Assembly: GCA_903853515.1 (NCBI GenBank)
Contig: CAINTU010000183.1
Location: 1 to 9,686 of the forward strand
DNA: 9,686 nucleotides
Direction of reading: 5' to 3'
DNA from: an uncultured Micrococcales bacterium
Lineage (GTDB): Bacteria; Actinomycetota; Actinomycetes; Actinomycetales; Microbacteriaceae
Positions 5,321 through 9,686 of this stretch are shown here, piece by piece (within the stretch, counting starts at the first letter, position 1; every line of letters starts with the position of its first letter). A model generated the notes under the pieces. It worked only from the letters and a program-made list of their open reading frames with translations. It was not told the origin of the DNA and searched no databases. Made by a program: the position numbers and the translations under genes.

Positions 5321-6156
5321 GTTTCATCAACGCAGTAATCCTGGGATTAGTTCAGGGACTGACAGAGTTTTTGCCTATCTCGTCGAGCGCTCACGTTCAA
5401 ATCGTCGAGACATTGCTTGGCCTGAATAGTTCAACCGGCATCAGCAAGGCTCAACTAACTGCCTTTATTGCAACCATCCAGTTGGGAACCGAGCTTGCGG
5501 TTTTGATCTTTTTTTGGCGCGACATCACTCGAATCATTGCCGCCTTTTTTGGTGGGCTTTTTGGGTCACGCAAAAAAGAGAGTGATTACAGACTCGGCTG
5601 GCTAATCATCATCGGCTCTTTACCGGTCATTGTTATCGGCTTGGCGTTCAAACACGTCATCGAAAATGACCTGCGAAACCTTTGGGTAATTGCACTGACA
5701 CTTGTGATTTTCGGCCTGGTTCTTGGTTTTGCTGATCGAGTCGGCAAAAAGCAGAAGTCAATTGAATCGCTCACAACTCGCGATGGTGTCTTGTTTGGTC
5801 TTGGGCAGGCGCTGGCTGTGATTCCGGGTGTTTCTAGATCTGGCGGCACCATCTCGGTTGGCTTATTTTTGGGCTACACCCGTGCGGCAGCAGCACGCTA
5901 CAGCTTCTTGCTGGCTATACCGGCTGTTTTGGCTAGCGGGCTCTATGAGTTCTACGGCTCTTATAAAGATCTGCCAAGTGACCTATTGACTGCAACGGCT
6001 GTATCAACGGTTGTCGCATTCGCCGTTGGCTATGCGGTGATTGCAGTGCTGCTCAAATACTTAGCCCGAGGTTCGTTCATGCCGTTCGTCATTTGGCGCT
6101 TGCTAGTTGGCGTTGCCCTGATTGCGAGTTTGAGCCAAGGATTATTTTCTGCCTAA
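5317..6156 (+). CDS. uppP: Undecaprenyl-diphosphate phosphatase UppP (BacA)
   Basis: A 279-residue polytopic membrane protein of the UppP/BacA family. It dephosphorylates undecaprenyl diphosphate released by peptidoglycan and other wall-polymer synthesis, regenerating the lipid carrier; raised dosage gives bacitracin resistance in other bacteria. The two family motifs are intact: QGLTEFLPISSSAH (13-26, with catalytic Glu17 and His26) and PGVSRSGGT (170-178, with phosphate-binding Arg174). About eight hydrophobic segments can be traced, for instance 94-112, 122-140, 194-210, 226-246 and 256-275. The length is typical. The TTG start overlaps the stop of the small acidic gene, so translation is probably coupled. 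It ends 11 bases from the stop of the convergent PAC2 gene, with a small inverted repeat bridging the junction. Confidence 0.95.
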   Translation: MSFINAVILGLVQGLTEFLPISSSAHVQIVETLLGLNSSTGISKAQLTAFIATIQLGTELAVLIFFWRDITRIIAAFFGGLFGSRKKESDYRLGWLIIIGSLPVIVIGLAFKHVIENDLRNLWVIALTLVIFGLVLGFADRVGKKQKSIESLTTRDGVLFGLGQALAVIPGVSRSGGTISVGLFLGYTRAAAARYSFLLAIPAVLASGLYEFYGSYKDLPSDLLTATAVSTVVAFAVGYAVIAVLLKYLARGSFMPFVIWRLLVGVALIASLSQGLFSA

Positions 6157-6167
6157 ATAACGGCAGA
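6148..6167. terminator. Small dyad at the uppP/PAC2 convergent junction
   Basis: TCTGCC (6148-6153) and GGCAGA (6162-6167) form a 6-bp stem around an 8-base loop that contains the uppP TAA stop, and the right arm abuts the PAC2 stop. It is placed as a shared bidirectional terminator for two converging genes, but neither strand has a proper T-tract after it, so it may act weakly or only protect 3' ends. Confidence 0.4.
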
Positions 6168-7064
6168 CTATTCGCCAGCTGAACCGTGGTCTTGGGCAGG
6201 CCCTTCGCCTTCACCCATTTCGTTTTGACGCAAAAACTTTTCAACCTCTTTAGCTAGCTGATCACCACTGGCTTCGCTCGCTACTGCCTCGTCGTGACTT
6301 TTTTCGAGCGATGCTATGTAATTGGCCATGTCTTCATCGCCTTCAGCCATCTCGTCGAGATTGCGTTCCCAGTCAAACGCTGCCTGCGACAGGCTTGAGT
6401 GGTCAAAGTTAACATCAAGCAGGCCTTCGAGAGTGCTAACAATGGCTAGCGCCACCTTTGCACTTGGAGCATTCGAAACATAATGTGGCACCTGGGCCCA
6501 AACAAATAGATTAGGCACACCGTTTTCTTCACAAGCTTGGGCTAGCACCGACATAAAGCCGGTTGGGCCTTCATAATTGCTGCGTTCAACGCCAAGCTGG
6601 TTTCTGACGGCAACATTGTTGCTGAATTGTTGAACCCTAATTGGTCGTGTGTGCGGCGCCTCGTCGGCTAGAGAACCAACAAAAATCACCGAAGTGATCT
6701 CTCTGTCTTCGATAACTTCAATCAATTCGTCTTTGAGCGTGTGCCACTTAAGGCTCGGCTCTTGGCCAATCAGCAAAAAGATTTCGCGGCTACCCTTTAT
6801 GCGGCGACCCTTTGCTGCTATCTCGGCCCAAAGCTCGAGGCTTGGCCAAACTAAATCGCGATCGCCGTTTTCGTCGAGAACTATTGTTGGCCGTTGGTCG
6901 ATGAAATTGAAATAATCTTCGTCTTCGACGGCATAGACGCTTTCGCTACCAAGTTGTTCGCGAATAAAGTTGAGCGCCATAGTTGCACCGCTGGCCACGT
7001 CTGACCAGCTGTCTAAAGCCACTAACAACGTGCGACCTGAAAATAGGTCGGTTTGTTCACTCAT
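6168..7064 (-). CDS. PAC2-family protein
   Basis: A 298-residue protein of the PAC2 (proteasome assembly chaperone 2-like) family, which in actinobacteria is common but without an established biochemical role. The Rossmann-like core spans about 12-215: TLLVALDSWSDVASGA (12-27), IFLLIGQEPSLKW (95-107), VIFVGSLADEAPHTRP (126-141), YEGPTGF (164-170) and VPHYVSNAPSAKVAL (192-206), the usual conserved blocks. The remaining 80 residues are acidic and helical with a low-complexity Glu/Gly tail, probably flexible. A TTG at 7067 is also in frame, but ATG at 7064 has a GAAGG site 7 bases upstream and is preferred. No proteasome genes are in the window, so an assembly role is not supported here. Cytoplasmic; divergent from the HAD gene. 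Confidence 0.87.
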   Translation of the reverse strand: MSEQTDLFSGRTLLVALDSWSDVASGATMALNFIREQLGSESVYAVEDEDYFNFIDQRPTIVLDENGDRDLVWPSLELWAEIAAKGRRIKGSREIFLLIGQEPSLKWHTLKDELIEVIEDREITSVIFVGSLADEAPHTRPIRVQQFSNNVAVRNQLGVERSNYEGPTGFMSVLAQACEENGVPNLFVWAQVPHYVSNAPSAKVALAIVSTLEGLLDVNFDHSSLSQAAFDWERNLDEMAEGDEDMANYIASLEKSHDEAVASEASGDQLAKEVEKFLRQNEMGEGEGPAQDHGSAGE

Positions 7065-7071
7065 CAAGTTA

Positions 7072-7076
7072 CCTTC
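7072..7076 (-). promoter_or_regulatory. Shine-Dalgarno site choosing the PAC2 ATG
   Basis: Reverse-strand GAAGG lies 7 bases before ATG (7064) but only 4 before the alternative TTG (7067), which favours the ATG. Confidence 0.55.
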
Positions 7077-7115
7077 GGTTCTCTCGCATCTAAAACTCTA
7101 TGCGAACCAGCCGAG

Positions 7116-7121
7116 TAATAT
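7116..7121 (+). promoter_or_regulatory. Putative -10 element for the HAD-TrmI unit
   Basis: TAATAT ends 9 bases before the HAD ATG at 7131 with no Shine-Dalgarno sequence between, the same arrangement as ahead of the hydrolase and sirtuin genes. A leaderless transcript would start near the ATG. No -35 match is clear. Confidence 0.4.
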
Positions 7122-7130
7122 TTAGACATT

Positions 7131-7790
7131 ATGTTTGGTCGTCGTCGCCTGCCCCATGCTGTGCTTTTTGACATGGATGGCACGCTGGTCGACTCAGAAC
7201 ACTATTGGGTGTCTAGCGAGAAAGCTCTCGCCGAAGAGTTCAACGGCACCTGGACAAACGATGATGGCCTGTCTGTCGTCGGAATGAGCTTGACCGACTC
7301 ATCGTTGGTTTTCAAATCGAGAGTCGAGACTGATTTAACAGCCGACCAGGTGGTGCAGCGACTCACTGATTCTGTTTCAGAGCAGCTTGCGCGTGAGATT
7401 CCCTGGCGGCCAGGTGCCAAAGAGTTGTTGCTCGAAATTCGCAAGGCAGGCATCAAAACAGCCTTGGTAACCATGTCTTTGCGCAGAATGGCCAAACAGG
7501 TTGTCGATGCTATTGATTTTGATGCATTCGACTTGATCATCGCCGGTGACGATGTTCGCAACGGCAAGCCGCATCCTGAACCATATTTGCTTGCCGCAGA
7601 GCGCCTAGGCGTTGACCCGAAAAACTGTGTGGCATTCGAAGATTCGCTTTCGGGTTTGCGTTCTGCTGAGGCAGCCAACACCAAAGCGGTCGGCATTCCA
7701 AACGTTGTGCCGATTGAGCAAATCCCTGGTCGAATTCTTTGGGATTCACTGAGTGGCAAATCTTTGCGTGATTTGCGCAAACTTTTTTGA
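7131..7790 (+). CDS. HAD-superfamily phosphatase (beta-phosphoglucomutase-like subfamily)
   Basis: A 219-residue haloacid dehalogenase-like hydrolase, cytoplasmic. Motif I is FDMDGTLVDSE (13-23) with nucleophile Asp14 and acid/base Asp16; motif II is LVTMS (112-116, Thr114); motif III is Lys146 in NGKPHPEPY; motif IV is FEDSLSG (169-175) with the Mg-binding acidic pair Glu170-Asp171. All catalytic positions are present. The helical cap inserted between motifs I and II (about 22-90) is of the C1 type seen in phosphoglycolate phosphatases and beta-phosphoglucomutases; substrates in this group are small phosphate esters and cannot be predicted. The TGA stop is 16 bases before the TTG start proposed for TrmI, so the two form one transcription unit. 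The start at 7131 gives a short lead-in before motif I and has a suitable -10 just upstream. Confidence 0.92.
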   Translation: MFGRRRLPHAVLFDMDGTLVDSEHYWVSSEKALAEEFNGTWTNDDGLSVVGMSLTDSSLVFKSRVETDLTADQVVQRLTDSVSEQLAREIPWRPGAKELLLEIRKAGIKTALVTMSLRRMAKQVVDAIDFDAFDLIIAGDDVRNGKPHPEPYLLAAERLGVDPKNCVAFEDSLSGLRSAEAANTKAVGIPNVVPIEQIPGRILWDSLSGKSLRDLRKLF

Positions 7791-7794
7791 TCCA

Positions 7795-7803
7795 AGAAAG
7801 AGA
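7795..7803 (+). promoter_or_regulatory. Shine-Dalgarno site supporting the TrmI TTG start
   Basis: AGAAAGAGA resembles the complement of the actinobacterial 16S 3' tail (AGAAAGGAGG as I recall it). It sits just before TTG at 7807, after the HAD stop. The spacing is a little tight, but the site supports TTG over the in-frame GTG at 7753 inside the HAD gene. Confidence 0.5.
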
Positions 7804-7806
7804 CAA

Positions 7807-8784
7807 TTGAGCGACTTTTTAGAACCTAGAGGCCCATTTCGAGTGGGCGAGCGGGTTCAGCTAACCGGCCCTAAGGGCAGGCTAAACACGATCACGCTTA
7901 AGGCGGGGGCCGCTTTTGGCACTCACCGAGGCGATTTGTTGCACGATGAAATCATCGGCAAGCCCGACGGCTCGGTCGTTACCAACAAGGTCGGTGTCGA
8001 ATATTTGGCTTTTAGGCCGCTGCTGGCAGATTTTGTGATGTCGATGCCTCGGGGCGCAGCGATTATTTATCCCAAGGATGCCGCGCTCATCGTAACTTTC
8101 GGCGATATCTTTCCTGGTGCAAGGGTAGTCGAGGCCGGCGTGGGTTCCGGTGCTCTCAGCCTTTATCTGCTTAGGGCAATCGGCGAATCAGGATCACTTC
8201 ATTCGTTTGAGCGCCGCGATGAGTTCGCGCAAATCGCACAGGGCAACGTTGCTACATTTTTAGGCAAGCGCCCTAAAAATTGGCAGGTCACAACAGGGGA
8301 TTTGCAGGTCGAGCTTGCCAACCACGTTGAGCCAGGGTCAATCGACCGCGTCGTGCTCGATATGCTCGCTCCATGGGAATGCATCGACGAGGTTGCCATT
8401 GCGCTGACCGCCGGCGGCGTATTGGTCTGCTATGTCGCGACTGTTACCCAACTTTCGCGAACCGCCGAAGCTATTCGAGAGTCGGGTCTTTTTGCCGAGC
8501 CTGAATCGCTTGAAAGCATGGTTCGCGATTGGCACCTGCAAGGCTTAGCGGTTAGACCCGAGCATCGAATGATTGCGCACACTGGGTTTTTGCTGTTTGC
8601 TAGGCGTCTTAGCGAAGGCACACAGTTGCCGAACTTCAAGTCAAAGGTGAAGCCCGAGTTCACCGATGAAGACATGTCGGTATGGAACCCAGAACACATG
8701 GGCGAGCGCAAGGTGAGCGAAAAGCGCTTGCGCAAGAGCGTTAGGGCCGCAGCTCAAGGCGCTGTCGATGCATCAGAGCTCTAA
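7807..8784 (+). CDS. trmI: tRNA (adenine-58-N1)-methyltransferase TrmI
   Basis: A 325-residue SAM-dependent enzyme that makes 1-methyladenosine at position 58 in the T loop of tRNAs, a homotetramer in studied bacteria (for instance M. tuberculosis Rv2118c). The N-terminal beta domain begins RGPFRVGERVQLTGPKGR; the Rossmann domain shows motif I VVEAGVGSGALS (107-118), the acidic loop SFERRDEF (133-140) and the catalytic-pocket motif IV LDMLAPWE (184-191). The C-terminal block RPEHRMIAHTGFL (250-262) is characteristic of the family, followed by a charged tail rich in Lys/Arg. The reading frame is open back to a GTG at 7753, but that would overlap the HAD gene by 38 bases; TTG at 7807 has a ribosome site and gives the usual short lead-in. 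It follows the HAD gene and precedes the FKBP gene, 47 bases on. Confidence 0.93.
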   Translation: MSDFLEPRGPFRVGERVQLTGPKGRLNTITLKAGAAFGTHRGDLLHDEIIGKPDGSVVTNKVGVEYLAFRPLLADFVMSMPRGAAIIYPKDAALIVTFGDIFPGARVVEAGVGSGALSLYLLRAIGESGSLHSFERRDEFAQIAQGNVATFLGKRPKNWQVTTGDLQVELANHVEPGSIDRVVLDMLAPWECIDEVAIALTAGGVLVCYVATVTQLSRTAEAIRESGLFAEPESLESMVRDWHLQGLAVRPEHRMIAHTGFLLFARRLSEGTQLPNFKSKVKPEFTDEDMSVWNPEHMGERKVSEKRLRKSVRAAAQGAVDASEL

Positions 8785-8797
8785 GCCCTTGGCTGAT

Positions 8798-8803
8798 TAG
8801 ACT
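8798..8803 (+). promoter_or_regulatory. Putative -10 element for the FKBP gene
   Basis: TAGACT, inside ATTAGACTTAG, lies in the 47-base gap after TrmI and is the same hexamer as ahead of the sirtuin. It would start a leader of roughly 20 bases holding the ribosome site. The gene may have this promoter in addition to read-through from TrmI. No -35 box is evident. Confidence 0.35.
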
Positions 8804-8816
8804 TAGAAACCAAGCT

Positions 8817-8826
8817 AGAAAGAAAG
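8817..8826 (+). promoter_or_regulatory. Shine-Dalgarno region of the FKBP gene
   Basis: AGAAAGAAAG contains two overlapping AGAAAG units, each able to pair with the CUUUCU end of 16S rRNA; the second ends 5 bases before GTG (8832). It decides the start codon, which places the lipoprotein signal at the N-terminus. Confidence 0.6.
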
Positions 8827-8831
8827 TTCTC

Positions 8832-9686
8832 GTGCAAAAATTTTGGGCAGCCCTTACTCTTACCGCAGTCGCACTATCGCTTTCGAGCTGCGCGGCACAG
8901 CCTCAGGCCCTTGCGCCGTTTGAGGGGCTGAGCGCCGCTTGCGATCACTTCACCTCAAACAGTGAACTCGATCAGGTCAAAGTTGTCGACACCGCCTCAA
9001 AGGTGCCTCAGCTGCAGTTCTCTGCTGGTCTAAAACCCTCAACAATTCTTACCCGAGTGGTCAAAGAGGGCTCAGGCCCGGTCTTCACCGGCAACCAATA
9101 CGTGAATTTCGATTACCTGTCTTATAGCACCGGTTCTGTCACTGGTGCCAAGGTGGTTGAGCCGCAGCTTATTGGTGCATCGAAATTCGATGGAAAGGCT
9201 TTTGGCCAAGCAGAAATTGATTCGGTTTCAACGGCCGATTTCTGTCACGCGCTGAGCGGTGTTCGTGAGGGCTCGCGTGTTCTTGTTGCAACGCCGGCTT
9301 CGAACGGTGCACCCGATGCCGTCTATCTTCTCGACATCCGCCAAATTTTCTTGCCACACGCCAATGGCGCTGTGCAGATGCCGACAACCGGGTTCCCTCA
9401 GGTTGTGCGCGACCCGAAGACCGGTCAGCCTGGCATTTTGGCTCCGGTTGACCCAGCACCGAAGGACTTCAAGAAAGCCACTGTGATTCAGGGCGCCGGA
9501 GCACAGGTCAAGATGGGCGACACAGTGATGGCAAATTATGAAGTCTTCATCTATTCGAGCAAAATAACCGACGCTACAGATTCAAACTGGACAACCGCAC
9601 CGGTTACTCCGCTGCCTTTCAAAGTCACCTATGGCACCGGATTGATTGCTGGATTCGTGAAGTCGCTTGAGGGCAGCCACGTTGGC
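8832..9686 (+). CDS. FKBP-type peptidyl-prolyl isomerase lipoprotein, tandem domains (3' end missing)
   Basis: The frame runs open for 285 codons from GTG at 8832 to the window edge. Residues 1-20 form a lipoprotein signal: Lys3, a hydrophobic stretch, then lipobox LSSC with lipidated Cys20, so the protein is exported and membrane-anchored outside the cell. Two FKBP-like units follow. The first (about 72-174, ILTRVVKEGSGPVFTGNQYV to VYLLDIRQIF) is degenerate: the Asp of the usual FD-S element and the floor Trp of IPGW are not conserved (Phe137 near that place). A Pro-rich linker (about 175-215) leads to the second (from about 216: ATVIQGAGAQVKMGD, then GLIAGFVKSLEG at 270-281), which is cut before its end. 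The family isomerises proline bonds and aids folding of exported proteins. Downstream of TrmI in a likely shared unit. The two-domain layout matches proteins I recall from Microbacteriaceae. Length and C-terminus unknown. Confidence 0.85.
   Translation, partial: MQKFWAALTLTAVALSLSSCAAQPQALAPFEGLSAACDHFTSNSELDQVKVVDTASKVPQLQFSAGLKPSTILTRVVKEGSGPVFTGNQYVNFDYLSYSTGSVTGAKVVEPQLIGASKFDGKAFGQAEIDSVSTADFCHALSGVREGSRVLVATPASNGAPDAVYLLDIRQIFLPHANGAVQMPTTGFPQVVRDPKTGQPGILAPVDPAPKDFKKATVIQGAGAQVKMGDTVMANYEVFIYSSKITDATDSNWTTAPVTPLPFKVTYGTGLIAGFVKSLEGSHVG

Noticed and set aside
7202..7795. A 197-codon open frame on the reverse strand opposite the HAD gene.
   Set aside because: It is fully antisense to a gene with every HAD catalytic motif; its product is Ser/Arg-rich low-complexity, a typical mirror frame, with no ribosome site or recognisable domain.
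8788..8814. CTTGG/CCAAG inverted repeat in the TrmI-FKBP gap as a terminator.
   Set aside because: Five base pairs around a 17-base loop and no T-tract; it encloses the likely -10 element, so termination is not supported.
1..9686. CRISPR arrays, insertion sequences, riboswitches and rRNA.
   Set aside because: No regularly spaced repeats, transposase frames with terminal inverted repeats, structured long leaders or rRNA-like stretches were seen; intergenic space is too short for most of these.

Overview
The window looks like a chromosomal segment of a small-genome actinobacterium, most likely a freshwater Microbacteriaceae of the Rhodoluna/Aquiluna (Luna cluster) type. This rests on the protein families (actinobacterial MetH C-terminus, PAC2 protein, TrmI next to an FKBP lipoprotein), frequent GTG/TTG starts, near-balanced base composition that is low for Actinobacteria, very short intergenic gaps and several stop/start overlaps. 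The lineage is inferred from remembered protein and synteny resemblance, not from a search.

Layout. Positions 1-252 hold the last 83 codons of the cobalamin-dependent methionine synthase MetH. A two-gene forward unit follows: an alpha/beta hydrolase (292-1221) and a GT4 glycosyltransferase (1218-2297), overlapping as GTGA. The glycosyltransferase ends tail-to-tail, with a 4-base overlap, against a reverse two-gene unit: a class II-like sirtuin (3708-2872) and a histidine-family phosphatase (2875-2294), overlapping as ATGA. Divergent from the sirtuin is a solitary D12-type DNA adenine methyltransferase (3809-4852); the 100-base gap between them contains a perfect 7-bp inverted repeat.

A reverse-strand tRNA-Leu(GAG) (4994-4912) comes next, with its own hairpin terminator directly behind the methyltransferase stop. 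A small acidic protein (5102-5320) is coupled by a TTGA overlap to UppP (5317-6156), the undecaprenyl-diphosphate phosphatase of cell-wall lipid recycling. UppP converges on a reverse PAC2-family gene (7064-6168). Divergent from PAC2 is a forward run: a HAD phosphatase (7131-7790), the tRNA m1A58 methyltransferase TrmI (7807-8784) and the first 285 codons of a secreted FKBP-type isomerase lipoprotein (8832 to the window end).

How it fits together. This is mostly housekeeping: methionine synthesis, tRNA supply and modification, lipid-carrier recycling, envelope glycosylation and extracytoplasmic folding. There is no mobile element, CRISPR array, toxin-antitoxin pair or phage gene. I see no clear new system. 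The points most worth a second look are the sirtuin-phosphatase pair, the orphan adenine methyltransferase with its upstream dyad, the recurrent leaderless-style promoters, a tRNA terminator whose G-U pairs make it strand-specific, and the direct TrmI-FKBP junction where many actinobacteria carry Pup-proteasome genes.
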